The notes: generated by a model not told the origin, from the sequence alone. A stretch of DNA of 64,000 nucleotides from Triatoma infestans (GCA_011037195.1 JAAEAF010006556.1:60398-124397), one strand, 5' to 3'; counted from the stretch's first letter, positions 1-10,734 are shown. Translations and numbers: made by a program.

Positions 1-418
1 TTTTTTAGGAGCGTTCGGGGGGGGGGAGAGAAGTAGCGTTTAGCTTGTCTCTCTCTAAAGTACCACTGCAGTACAATTTGTGGTTGGTTCTATTACTCAT
101 ATAATTATTATGATACATAGAAACATTGCTAGAATTCTGAATCTAAAGGAAAACGGTAAACCGGAAATGCAACTTTACAGATTATTATTTTTTTTTTTTT
201 TATAATTTCCTCGAAAACGACTATAACGAAGTTGAGGCAGAGGGCGCTGCCATAACTGCATTACGGTTACATACGTATAACTCTACCGCCTTTTATTATG
301 ACCACTCCAACTAAGACTTTCTTAACATAATTTCAAAGAAAATTTGTTTTCCATTGAATTGTATAAGTTGCTGTAAAAGAAAATCTGTGTGAGTGTTTCA
401 CACCATATTTTTTTTTAT
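1..418 (+). repeat. Family A repeat, 5'-truncated by window edge
   Basis: Second half of a family A copy. It holds the G-rich run, the block reading attgctagaattc at about 126 and aaccggaaatgc near 160, and the family's 3' hairpin gtgtgagtgtttcacacc near 388-405 followed by a T-run. The copy is diverged and its start lies outside the window. Confidence 0.7.
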
Positions 419-639
419 ATTACTATTATTATTATTATTATTATTGAACACGTAAGTTTTGTGAATGATAGAAAATTTAAGTATTTTTATGTAGCGAATT
501 GTTGAATCAGAATTTATTTTAAAGTAAAGCAAAGTCCTGGATGCTTTATTTTGTATATTGTTAAATGTGTACTCGTAATAAAGTTAAATTTAAACCTTAG
601 CCAATTCTGCCTTAGTACAGTGTGCCAAATGTATTCAAG
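419..639. other. Spacer with (TTA)n microsatellite
   Basis: An ATT/TTA trinucleotide tract lies at about 422-445, directly after the T-run of the preceding family A copy. Nothing else is recognisable in the AT-rich remainder. Confidence 0.6.
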
Positions 640-835
640 ATGATAAACTATATAAACTGGGGATAATACTTCAGTTTGGGCTATAAACTCTCCATGAAAT
701 TCATTGAGGCCGCCGCCTGGAAGTTTCCTAACTTTATTGGTTACAGCGGGAATTGATCCCTAGATCGCCTGTGTAGTGGGGAGAAGAACGGTTCTGGTTC
801 ACTCAACCACAACGTCTAGTAATATTATGATTTAT
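640..835 (-). repeat. Decayed tRNA-derived SINE candidate
   Basis: On the minus strand the segment at about 825-740 reads like a tRNA head: GTGGTTGAGTGAACC resembles a pol III A box and AGGGATCAATTCCC resembles a B box. It is followed by a body of moderate GC content unlike the AT-rich surroundings. Both boxes carry substitutions, no clear target duplication was found, and no second copy was identified. A degraded SINE is the best guess. Confidence 0.35.
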
Positions 836-1179
836 TACTATTACTAAGTATGTTTTTGTTCTCTACTCTAGTAGAGAACATAAATAGTCTCTAATACATC
901 AAGAAAATCACTTTGTTCTCTAAATATTATAATAAATGTTGCCGTAAAAAATTTATTTCCCTTGGGTGGGGGGAAATTCTAGTGTAAGGTTGGCAGGTTT
1001 TCTCTTAATTATTAAATTGTTATTTGACAACATTTTCTTCAACTTGTAATTTCCAAATTTTATTAAAGTTTAATTGGCCTTGAATATTGTAGATATAATG
1101 ATTAGAGAACCGTACATTACAGTAAGTGGTGTTTAGGACATTTTTAATTCAGTCAATATTATCTTCCTCTAACTCTTCA
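836..1179. other. No recognisable feature
   Basis: AT-rich sequence with no coding potential. An imperfect 30-bp tandem duplication (aactcttcata...agcttga...ctctg) sits just beyond its end, at about 1171-1231. Confidence 0.5.
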
Positions 1180-2130
1180 TACATTCGTAGCTTGATCTCT
1201 GGAACTCTTCATATCGGAGCTTGACCTCTGAAATCTTGCTCTGCGACACCAAAGCAGCTCTGCCTCCTGCTGCGCCGCTCCTATTTTCAATATGTGCTCA
1301 ATTCCTTCTTCTTGTAACTAAAGGTCTAGAGGCGTCCTACCCGACAACATTTACAACGCATCAGTCCGATATTGTACGGCAACATCTTGCCCTATACAAT
1401 AGTATATAAATCTTTGTAGCAGCAGTAAGCATCTGGAGACTGTCACCTTAACATATCTAAGAAATCAGACACTGGCGGCAGATTTGCGCCAAACTGTCAT
1501 ACGGAACTGCAGCTGCCTTTTATTCCCCAGTTCGATCTTATGATTCTTGCTAACCTACTACATAATTATTTTAACTTTCTCTTTACCTTGTTCTACTAAA
1601 TCTACCTTTTAGTAACATGCATGTTAAGTTCTTTGGGATTATGCTCTGCTTATGTACCGCACCCCATCACAATATTCTGTTTAAAATACTTACAACATAG
1701 CTTCTAATTCCTGAAGCCACTTTCCTTCAAGTAAAACTACTAAATCATCAGCATATGCTGGCATCTAAACTCTTTCAAATTGACAATCCAACAACTCATC
1801 AAAGACTACATTCCAAAAAAAAAAAAGGGGGTCAGGACCATTTTCTTCAACTATTTTTTCCATGCTGTTGTAATTAACCAAAACTACTTATCTTCCTTGA
1901 TGCAATGTTATTATTAATTAATTTGTATTTGTCGTACAGCTCTCAGTCTCCTATAAAAATACTCGGCCACCAAAAACTAGCAAAAGTCCCAGCAAAGTGA
2001 AAGAATATTCCAATCAAATACTTTTGACTGTGCATACTGTACAATTGACAATACATGGCTGATTCCATCCACTGTAATGCGATTTCGCAAGGGGGTTTCT
2101 GGGCAAGCAGCAAAGATCACGCTTCCCCCA
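1180..2130 (-). pseudogene. Decayed non-LTR retrotransposon, reverse transcriptase region
   Basis: On the minus strand, bases about 1800-1680 encode FFWNVVFDELLDC followed by AYADDLVVLLEG. These are the LWN...LL block and the YADD catalytic box of a non-LTR reverse transcriptase. Further downstream on the same strand (about 1430-1300) a frameshifted segment resembles the AYRT(I/T)STDAL...L.G..PL motif found after the RT domain in R1-like and related LINEs. Stop codons and frameshifts interrupt all frames, and an A-run has replaced coding sequence near 1814. The reading strand is fixed by the order of the two motifs. The clade (R1/LOA/I) is inferred only from motif flavour. The element is dead, and both ends are uncertain. 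Confidence 0.65.
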
Positions 2131-2189
2131 ATTTTTTAGTTTAGATTTTTTCCACTTAGTCAAAAATTCCAATTTGAAATAACGTTGTG

Positions 2190-2262
2190 TAAATTTGTGA
2201 ATTATAATTAAGTAAATTATACAATAAGAGAAAGTCGTTTGAGTTTAAACCAGATATTTTTC
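2190..2262 (+). repeat. Family A 3' tail fragment
   Basis: Contains aataagagaaagtcg followed by a degraded 3' hairpin (gtttgagtttaaacc) and AGAT plus a T-run. It lies directly upstream of the next copy's ACTTTCTCTTAC, making a tail-to-head junction. Confidence 0.6.
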
Positions 2263-2271
2263 TTCTTTTTG

Positions 2272-3150
2272 ACTTTCTCTTACTCCTAGTAAGAGGAAGT
2301 ATTGTAATCGTGTCAAATTTTCGATATCGGGTTTTCACCGTAAATATCCGTTTTGAGGTCCCCTGAGTCACAAAAAGTGGTTTTTAGCAAATGGTCTGTG
2401 TGTGTGTGTGTTGTGTGTGTGTATTATGTGTGCATAGCTCAAAAACGAAAAATCGTAGAAAGTTTGAACTTGATATTCCGTTTCGTTATCACCATGGGAT
2501 CCGACAAGTGGGTCATCTGTCAAAATTCCTCAATCGGAAGTACCACTTTACTAGTTGGATTTTAGTTTTTTGTGTATTTTCCCTCAAAAATGGCTCCGCG
2601 ATTTCTTTGAACTCGGTATATAATTACACATCACAAAAGAGCTACAAACTTTTATTTAAACATTTGCCTCTGGGAAAATGCATTGAGGCACTTTTGGGGG
2701 AGGGGTGTGGTTTAGGTTTCCCTCTAAATTGCTATACTCAGTTTATTACAAGTTCTGTCATCTAAATAATGTTAAGTAGAATTAAATACGATTTTAGAAA
2801 CTTCGGGTATAAACGAACATTGCAAGTATCTAACACTTTTATTTAAAACATTTTCCTCTGGGAAATTCATTATAAGGGCACTTTTACAGGGGAGGGGTGG
2901 GGTTGTTTTTCTCTAAAGTGCTATCACAGTTGATTATACAATTCTATCCAAACAAAATTAATTAGAAATAAATAGATGGCCAAAATTCCGAGTTTGAAGA
3001 AATTTAGTAAACCGGTAGTGCGCTTTTACTGAACAGTTTTTTCAGTTTTCAACGAATTTCGTTAAATTTGGTACACAAACTATAAAATTTGTCAATTATA
3101 ACATTGAGAACAGGAGTAAGAGAAAGTTGTGTGAGTGTTTCACACCAGAT
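2272..3150 (+). repeat. Family A repeat, near full length
   Basis: Starts at the 5' hairpin (arms ACTTTCTCTTAC and GTAAGAGGAAGT around a 5-nt TCCTA loop). It continues through the TG-rich stretch near 2397-2422 and the first 300-bp internal unit with its G-rich cluster near 2695-2712. The second internal unit is internally deleted. It ends with ggagtaagagaaagt and the hairpin gtgtgagtgtttcacac. The open frames inside are short, mutually overlapping and not shared between copies, so I read the repeat as non-coding. Confidence 0.85.
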
Positions 3151-3343
3151 TCTTATTTTATGTTCCTATCACTTCACAATACTGCCAGGATTCACAAATC
3201 GTGAAAACAAGATGGTCTTCATTCATGGATATTCTTAGCAAAAAGAATATGAAAAGGCCAAACCAATATATGAAAAGCCAAAAGAAACTAAAATTTAATG
3301 GAATTTCAAATATTATGTGTTTATTTATATTTAAATAAGTATT

Positions 3344-4185
3344 ACTTTCTCTTATTGCGTCGTGTCAAATTTTAGACATCGAGTTTTCACCGAATATATA
3401 CGTTTTGAGATCACGTGAATCAGAAAAAATGGTTTTTAAAACTGGTCTATGTGTGTGTGTGTGTGATCAGCATAACTCTAAAATGGAAAATGGCAGAAAG
3501 TTTAAACTTGATATTTAGTTTAAGTGCAGCATGTGACTCGACAATAAGGTTTGGAATAAAATCAGTCAACCGGAAGTAAAATACTTTACTGATTGGATTT
3601 TTCAGTTTTTTTACGATTTTCTCGAAAATGGCTCCAATGATTTTCTTTAAACTTAACAATAACTACAGTTATCACTTTTATTTGAAACATTTTTACGGGA
3701 AAATTCATCGAATAATAGGGATTTTTGGTGTGGGGTTTCTGTGTTATTTCAGTTTATTACATCATTCTATTATCTATAAAATATTAATTACACTGAAATG
3801 TGATGCTAAAATTTTGGAGTTGAAAAAAATTTGGTTGGCCGAAAGTGTGACAAGTTTTTCATTTTTCTGCAATTTTTTTCCATACAAATACCGAGGTATG
3901 CTAACTTGGCGTAATTGGCCGACGTAAACTTGGTATACTAACTATACATACGGTGACTATACTTTTGTTTAACATTTTTTCTTAAAGAGGGGTTTTCGGT
4001 GGAGAGGATGGTTAATATTTTACTCAATAAAGTCATTGTATAAAGTTTAGATTCTCCCAATCATGTAAATTGAAGAGGGCAGCTAAAAACATCTCGTAAA
4101 AATGATATGTTTGTAAGAGATTAATCAATTATAACTATATATATTCCAGTAAGAGAAAAGTCGTGTGAGTGTTTCACACCTTATT
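3344..4185 (+). repeat. Family A repeat, near full length
   Basis: Begins with a 5' hairpin whose second arm is damaged (ctcttattgcg). It has a short (TG)n near 3450-3465, one clear internal unit (gaaaatggctccaatgattttcttta at about 3625), and ends with gtaagagaaaagtcg plus the 3' hairpin. Its tail abuts the head of the next copy with only 5 bases (ttatt) between. Confidence 0.8.
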
Positions 4186-5166
4186 ACTTTCTCTTACTCC
4201 TAGTAAGAGGAAGTATTGTAATCGTGTCAAATTTTCGATATTGAGTTTTCACCGGAAATATCCGTTTTGACGTCCCCTGAGTCCAAAAAAGTGGTTTTTA
4301 GCAAATGTCGTGTGTGTGTGTGTATGTGAACAGCATAACTCAAAAACGAAAAACCGTAGAAAGCTGAAACTTGATATTCCGTTTAGGTATCACCATGCGA
4401 TCTGACTGTGCGTTGTCTATCAAAATTTCTCAACCAGAAGTACCACTTTACTAGTTTTTTTTTTTTTACTTTTTGCGTTTTTCTCAAAAATGGCTCCAAC
4501 GATTTTCTTTAAACTTTTCACATCATTTACATATACAAAGGGCTACAACTTTTATTTGAAACATTTCTCTGGGAAAATTCATTTAAGGACACTTTTGGGG
4601 AGGGGTGGGGTTAGGTTAACCTCTAAAGTGCTATTTCAGTTTATTACACAATTCGCTCATTTAAATAATGTTAATTGGAATTAAATATGTTGTTGAAATT
4701 CCGAATTTGAGGAAAATCGGATAACCGGAAGTGCTTTTGTTTTAACACTTTACTAAATGATTTTTTCACTTTTTCGCGATTTTCTCAAAAATGGCCCCGA
4801 CGATTTTCTTGAAACTACACATATAAACTAAATATACAAAGATCTACAACTTTTATATAAAAGATTTCTCTGGAAAAATTCATTTAAGGGCACTTTTAGG
4901 AGAGGGGTAGGGTTACAGCTTCCTCTAAAGTGGTATCATACTTGATTATACGAGTCTATCATCCGAATGAAATTAATTAGAAATAAATAAATGACCAAAA
5001 TTCCGAGTTTGAAGGAAGTCAGTAAACCGGAAGTGCACCTTTAATGAATAGTTTTTACAGTTTTCGACAAATTTCATTAAATTTGGTGCAAAAACTATAA
5101 AATTTGTTTGTTATAATTTCGAGAACTGGAGTAAGAGAAAGTTGTGTGAGTGTTTCACACCAGATT
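4186..5166 (+). repeat. Family A repeat, full length reference copy
   Basis: One of the most complete copies. The 5' hairpin is at 4186-4214 and the (TG)n at about 4310-4325. Two internal units of about 300 bp each start at ctcaaaaatggc near 4482 and 4784. G-rich clusters lie near 4597-4612 and 4900. The 3' end is ggagtaagagaaagt followed by gtgtgagtgtttcacacc and a T-run. It is joined tail-to-head with the previous copy in the same orientation. Confidence 0.85.
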
Positions 5167-5299
5167 TTTTTTTTATTTCTAGACGTTATTTCGAAGTTTA
5201 CTGCAAAGGTAGAGATAATCAGGGGATTTAAAAAAATTTCATTATTTTGAAGAAATAATCAGAGTAATTCATTTTCTTCTTAATAAATTATTCCTTCAT

Positions 5300-5735
5300 T
5301 ACATGGCTCTATGAACCATATGGGACTTTGGTCTTCTCAGTAGTAGTTTTCCACTTTTCTCGATCGGCCACCTTTCTTCTCCACTGCTCCGTTCCTAAAC
5401 AATGCAGGTCATTTCCTACGACCTGCAGCCAGCTCAGTCTCCTAGGCCTTCCTCGGGGCCCTCCCTTTGAAGATTCGTGGAATACGCGTCTCCTCCATCC
5501 GATCCCAAACAAAGCAATTTTCCTACTTTTACGGCTGCCTCCAGATCTTCTTCCTTGTACACATTTGACCTCTCTGTTTTTCTTAGTCCGGCACAAGCCG
5601 TGCTTCATATTCGGGCCGAAGATTGCAAACAGCATCTTTTTCTCCCAGCAGTTCAAGCGGAGTTCATCAGCTGCAGTTTCTTTAGAGTCTCCACCATTTG
5701 GCACCAAACAATACTATCAGTCTTAAAACTATTCT
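5300..5735 (-). pseudogene. Non-LTR retrotransposon C-terminal fragment (RTE/CR1-like)
   Basis: The minus strand has an open stretch of 132 codons (5707-5309). It begins with IFGPN...R.N.E, and ends with GRPRR.SW, a DL..LG..QWRRKVADREKW block and a stop. That order of motifs is the usual C-terminus of RTE/CR1-type retrotransposon polyproteins. The middle changes frame: an alternative frame fits the usual KV..L.CLG segment better, so at least two indels are present. The RT and endonuclease parts are absent, i.e. a 5'-truncated dead copy. The stop is followed by an AT-rich tail toward about 5290. Confidence 0.7.
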
Positions 5736-6544
5736 GGTCCTGCTTTTGTTTTTCCGCATCGAATGAAATGCTGCCGAGCATTTTCCAGTATCAATTTGGA
5801 ATCAGATTGATTCCAGTCACAAGTCTGTGCTCTTAGAATTATTAAAATTTCCATTGCACTAATAAGTTTAAAAAAATATTCCCATCGATTATCGATTGCT
5901 ATTAAGATTACAATATACAATGTAAATTTCATTGTATCCAACAATATTTTTATATATTATATTATTGAAATAAAAAAAAAAAAGAGATCATTCGTAAATA
6001 AATATTATGCAGTGAAAGTGGCAATGACTCCACCTCTAATGCAGGTCGTGGGAATCTGCATTAATGACCCAACATTGAACAAGGGGGGTGGGGATGGCTG
6101 GAGGCGAATTTAATAGTGTAACTAGTCCATAGATAGTGCTAGTGTAGGAAGTGTGTAGTAATTCTCAGGTCAACAAACTTAAATGTGCATTCATTTCTTT
6201 GTCCATTTTATTATTAAAACTATCTTCAAATATAATCACTGCAATTTTACTTCTTCTTTTTATACCCTATTTATAGGGTAGAATATTAAATTTATTACTT
6301 CCTATTATTTTATAATAAAATTGGACGGGATATAAAATATAATATTGAACAGGATATTGATCGAGGTATCAATCTTATTTTCCTCAGCCTCTTTAATAAC
6401 GTGAAACAAATTAACAAATCATTGAGGTCTTTTAAAATGCACTTCCTTTTATGATTTTCACTGACTGTTAATTTCTGACTTTATTTAAACAATGGACTCA
6501 TTGCAAATTTCTTTTCTTTTTTTTTTTTTTTTTTAACTATTATT
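5736..6544. other. No recognisable feature
   Basis: AT-rich spacer with homopolymer runs (A-run near 5971, T-run near 6515). I see no coding, RNA or repeat signal that I can name. Confidence 0.5.
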
Positions 6545-6655
6545 ACTTTTCTCTTATTCTTAGTTTTTTTTCGAAATGCTGAGTTGTCAACAACGGAAAT
6601 AAATGTTTGGGAGCCCGTTGATTACGAAAAAAAAATCTTTTTAGAGAATGAGGTG

Positions 6656-6698
<43 letters not shown>

Positions 6699-7228
6699 CA
6701 GAATATCTCTAAAACAAAAAGTCAGAGGAAACTCAAAATTGATAATCCCTCCAGGTATTACCAATGCATCTGATACGAAGGTTTCGGAAAAAAAACGATT
6801 CACCGGAAGTGCGTGTTTAGTGAATGTTTCTCGATTCAACATTTCGTGATGTTTTCGAAAACGGCTCCAACGATTTTCTTTAAACTTTGTATATTACCTA
6901 CACCCACAAATATCTATCACTTTTATTTGGAACATTTTTCGAAAACATTGGAGTTGATGTTTTTTAGTTCTGCAAAATCTGGGGCGTTAAATTTCAAATT
7001 GCATGGAGGTGGTCAAATATATTAGCGCTGTTTTCTGGACTTGTAATCTAGGGGGACCTACTGTCTGCGGGCTACAGAGTTTTCCCCTTTACCATCTCTT
7101 CATTCATGGTAGGATGAATGAGTAACATTTAAAGTTAAAACAAAAGAATTGTTTTATATATAATACGTATATACTTAATTATTGTATTAATAGCTGTAAG
7201 AGAAATCATATGTGTTCTTACATCAGAT
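6545..7228 (+). repeat. Family A repeat with long (TG)n
   Basis: Head with a weak 5' hairpin, then an uninterrupted (TG)n of about 38 bp at 6659-6695, the longest in a family A head except near the window end. One internal unit follows (gaaaacggctccaacgattttctt at about 6857). The copy ends in ctgtaagagaaatc, a degraded 3' hairpin and catcagatttt. Confidence 0.75.
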
Positions 7229-8004
7229 TTTGTTTTTTTCCAAGCCCTGCTTTGTACTTTACCGTTGGACATTATTTTGAGGTAATTCATAGTTTATAAT
7301 CAACGTACTTTCCTTGAGGTTGATAATTTTTTAGAATCTATTGCACTCAATGATAATTTCCATGGTACAATGATATCGTATGTGAAAATGGCTCTTTGGG
7401 AAGGCATTTCCAAGCCTCCTAAAATCAATTCAGAAAAAAAGTCGATTGAATAATTTGACTATTATTATTGAAAACCCAGGAGAATAGGTCAGGTACACTG
7501 AGCAAGTCCTGTTCTGCAGATCTGCAGTAATTTACTGTAGCACTTTAACACGCAAACTCTAAATATACTTCTGTTGGTTGAAGACGCTATTAGAATATTA
7601 CAATAAAGTACATTAATAACTGAGTGCCTAATAAACAAATTTTTGTATTTATTTCTTATTTATTTATTAACTAAATAAAGAATTTTATGGTATATAATAA
7701 TTAAGTAATAAAATAATTTACTTCATAAAAAAAAAAATTTCTTTATTTGAATGTTCCATACCGTTATAATGATACTTCCTTATTAAATACATAATGAGGA
7801 AATAAAACATTGAATATTAATTAGGATATATTTATTTATTTATTATTTAGAGGGCAATGTCCTATTGATTATGATGATTCATTTAATTTTTAAATAAATA
7901 TTTCTTCGGAATAATCATTATTTTGGTATTTTTGTTTCTTTATCAAAATATTTTATTTTTTAAAACGGTTTCCAAATCGTCAGGGCCTTAAGTTATAATG
8001 ATTT
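7229..8004. other. Spacer with an isolated ribozyme-like core
   Basis: Mostly AT-rich, no gene. On the minus strand at about 7990-7960 it reads CCCTGACGATTTGGAAACCG. This contains CUGACGA and GAAAC as in the hammerhead-like motifs elsewhere in the window, but there is no stem II between them. It may be a remnant or chance. Confidence 0.35.
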
Positions 8005-8382
8005 GCGTATACGGCAATGGCCACAGGAGATTTTTTAAAGTAAAAAAAAAATTCTTTTTTGTTCTACGTTTCGAGTATCATTGATGCCCTTCTTCAGTAG
8101 CTTTTTAGAATAGAAGAGAGGGGTACATGTTGTTGAGATTTTTTTTTTTGTATTTCCCGCGTGGGGGGCAACGCACTGCGACCTTGATCAGGTCTATTGT
8201 GCTATATGTTGTTGAGATTGAAATGCTTTCAGAAATTTCATCTCAATATTGTCAACATACTCGCCTCTTTTCTACTTTAAAGAGCTCATGAAGAAGGACC
8301 ACCAATGGTATCCGAAACGAAACGAAGACCAAGTGAAGAATTGTTATTTTTTAAATCTCCTCTGACCATTGCCGTATAAACA
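8005..8382. mobile_element. Foldback element with two decayed ribozyme-like arms
   Basis: Long imperfect inverted repeat. The left arm begins gtatacggcaatggccacaggagat and the right arm ends with its complement atctcctctgaccattgccgtata. Each arm contains a CTGAAGA...GAAAC-type motif: on the minus strand at about 8097-8062 (CUGAAGA, 6-of-7-bp stem II, GAAAC, GUA) and on the plus strand at about 8288-8325 (AUGAAGA...GAAAC, first C lost). Stem I pairing is poor in both, so I judge them inactive. The middle is split by a separate insertion (8141-8205). No target duplication was found for the element itself. Confidence 0.6.
8141..8205 (-). mobile_element. 65-bp LINE 3'-end insertion with 14-bp target duplication
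   Basis: On the minus strand this reads agcacaatagacct...ggtcgcagtgcgttgccccc...aaatac plus an A-run. It resembles the 3' untranslated end of the LINE copies at 20836-21165 and 26756-27066 (shared agacct...ggtcgcagtg). The direct repeat atgttgttgagatt flanks it (about 8127-8140 and 8206-8219). This is an extremely 5'-truncated retrotransposition event. Confidence 0.65.
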
Positions 8383-8473
8383 TCTCCTTATTTTCTCGTG
8401 TTAATATGAATTCTAACAACCTGGGTTTAGACAGAATAGATTTATTAATTTTTCAATCATTGCTTTAAAAAAA

Positions 8474-8610
8474 GGTAATGCAATCGTATCAAATTATCGA
8501 AATTGAGGTTTTTTTAAAACTGGAAATAATATGTTTTGAGTTCGTTCGTTTCGAGTAATATTCATTCCGAAACGGGACAAAAAGGAGTCGTGTGAGAGTT
8601 TCACACCAAG
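8474..8610 (+). repeat. Family A copy with large internal deletion
   Basis: Head sequence (ggtaatgcaatcgtatcaaa, ...ttttgagttc) is joined directly to the tail (ggagtcgtgtgagagtttcacacc). All internal units are missing. The deletion preserves both ends, like the end-only derivatives seen in many DNA-transposon families. Confidence 0.65.
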
Positions 8611-8708
8611 TTTCACATAAGAAAATTTTATTTTATTTTCTTACATAAAATATTTTTTTTTTTTAATTTGAATTTTAAATTAAATTAAATTTATTTTGAT
8701 TTTTGTGG

Positions 8709-8982
8709 TTTGAGAGCTGAAAAGCATCAGAAATATATTTTCCGTGACAGCCTGCTTCATTTTATGGTCATCGACCAGATTCTACTGTTCGTCCATCATC
8801 AGGATGTGTTGATACACAGAGCAAAATCAGTTTACATATTTAGTGTCGGGTTGAAAGCTGGGATGCGTAAACTGATTTCGCTCTGTACAAGTCTGTGGTA
8901 TCTCATACATCCTGATGTTGGACGAACACTAGAAACTGGACACAAAATGACTGATTATCGTGGAAAATATTTCCGATAAATG
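8709..8982. mobile_element. Foldback element, same family as those at 33.2 and 50.4 kb
   Basis: Inverted arms of about 110-130 bp meet near 8850. They share the blocks catcag...ttttccgtg...cctgcttcat and ggtcatcgacc with the other two copies. The ribozyme-like core is decayed in both arms: minus strand CUGAUGA...GAAU at about 8813-8775, plus strand CUGAUGU...GAAAC at about 8911-8940. The asymmetric tail (rc of gctgaaaagcatcag) is at the left, so this copy lies in the opposite orientation to the other two. Confidence 0.65.
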
Positions 8983-10029
8983 GAATTTCTCTTCATAATG
9001 GATTTTATTGTAGTAGAATTATAATATATTTATTGACATTACAATAAAATTGTTAATTATTGAGTGTAATTGATTAATGCTGGGATGAAATTGGTGACAT
9101 ATTACTTCTTATTTTTTGATTATATATTATATATTACATAAACTATATCAAATGACATACTCATTTGAAAAAAAGGAGTTATTTGTCATGATTGTATCCC
9201 AACAAGTATTAATTATCTGACTCTTCTCGCCAATCTTATCTGAACAAATAAATAATCGATTAGTGTTTTTGATTGTATTATACTATAAAGTTACTGAAAT
9301 GTTTACTACATATACTTTACTAAATCAATGCTAATTACAATACAAACATAAACAACATAAATCGATGAGAAATATAAATGAAAAACATTAATAAAAAAGA
9401 ATAAAAATACTAGTCACCAAGCCAACACTGATTACACATGTCAAACTTAATACTGTGATACAAACAGGAATTCAAAAACAAAACAAAAGATGAAGAAGAC
9501 GAGAACTCGTTGAAAGTAAAAAAATAAAAACAAAATTCTAACGACGAATTTCCTCGCCATGTCTAGTTGCGTTTTAGATAGCGTGCTTATTGTCTCCTAT
9601 AACCTACCTCCTCTCTAACTTTTAACCGTTTAATATAATCTTTAATTCTGTCATGTTGTTTATGGACTTGTTCTACCCCCTTATGAGTTTTTAGCCCTAC
9701 GGTTGGTTACCAATGGTCGCGTGCAATCAACCTTCAAAACCATAAACAGTTCCAGATATTAGGCTACAGTTTACTGTTTTTCTACTAATAATTTCTGTTC
9801 TAGGTTTTATATATGTGTTTATAACATAAGGAAGATTAATTGAATATTAGCTTCATAAATATGTTTTACAACTCCTGGGGAAGAACAAAATTCTTGATGT
9901 AAAACGTTTACACAACTGTCTCATCTGCGTTATTAGAATTATACCTGACAATTTTTTCTTTTTATTTAACATTTAGTTGCCCTTAACTCATATTACCTGA
10001 AGGTGGAAATAGAGGTTGTTGTAGTTTAA
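8983..10029. other. No recognisable feature
   Basis: AT-rich sequence with poly-A runs around 9380-9530 and no supportable gene or repeat. Confidence 0.5.
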
Positions 10030-10345
10030 TACAAAACCTTAGGTTTTCGAGTTGAGACCACGTCACTGGTTTGTTGCAAAAACCGACGTTCCAGTCATAT
10101 TGCAATAGGCTTCTTCAGGGTAGTGTCGACTTGAATGGCAAAAAAAATAGCGGTAAGAAATAGGGTGTAGCGGGACATACTTCCTCCACAATTTTGCTTG
10201 TAAACGGCAGTAGATAGCGGGCGGGAAGGGGTTCTTGATTTGCTCTACCGTGCCCTTCCCGCGGCGATTGGAGAGGTCTAAGTCTCCCTTCCCACTGCTC
10301 TTCAGCCGAAGTTGTAGCCTTGTTTTTGCTTCGGCACATCGTTGT
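10030..10345 (-). mobile_element. Possible Penelope-like terminal repeat with decayed ribozyme core
   Basis: Higher GC than its surroundings. The minus strand at about 10124-10078 reads ctgaagaag, an AT-rich near-palindromic stem, then ggaacgtcggt, the same layout as the hammerhead-like motif at 18858-18910. Here the GAAA core is mutated to GGAA and stem II has a bulge; only 3 bp of stem I can form (ACC/GGU). The GC-rich part at about 10215-10300 contains a short inverted repeat (gcgggaagggcac / gggaaggggttc region). Assignment to Penelope-like elements rests only on the ribozyme-like layout. No reverse transcriptase is present. Confidence 0.35.
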
Positions 10346-10734
10346 TCATTTTTTCTTTCTTTTTTTCTCTCATTAGTTGGACGTGGGTCTTAAACTTACT
10401 GTAATCTTGTACACTACCTGCTATTTGCTGAGAAGAAGCCCTATATTCCCACCACCATTTTTCCTTAACAAGAACCTGATATGAGCGAGGCAATAGAAAT
10501 TGAAAAAGAGGAAAACTTTTAAATAGAAATTATGGACTTCATTGGCTGCATCTGCTCAGGGAAAGGAGAGAAAAAGAAGAGGAAAACATGATTTTATGTG
10601 CAAGATGGCGGATGAAGTAGCCCCTGCTCCTTTCCGCCTTTTTCAGGTACCCTGTTTCTTACCAGTGTTGCTTTGGCATTCTCAATCTTAGTATTTTGCA
10701 TGATAATGACTGCAGTGTACACTAAATGAGAAAA
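10346..10734. other. No recognisable feature
   Basis: Mixed-composition spacer; nothing supportable. Confidence 0.45.

Noticed and set aside
2353..2765. Open frames of 70-124 codons in the family A head
   Set aside because: They include the (TG)n tract read as Cys-Val repeats, shift frame between copies, and are not conserved as proteins. Several frames on both strands are open at once, so they are chance openings in a non-coding repeat.
6543..6842. Minus-strand 99-codon frame with a run of Thr-His
   Set aside because: The Thr-His repeat is simply the (CA)n microsatellite translated; no start context or conservation.
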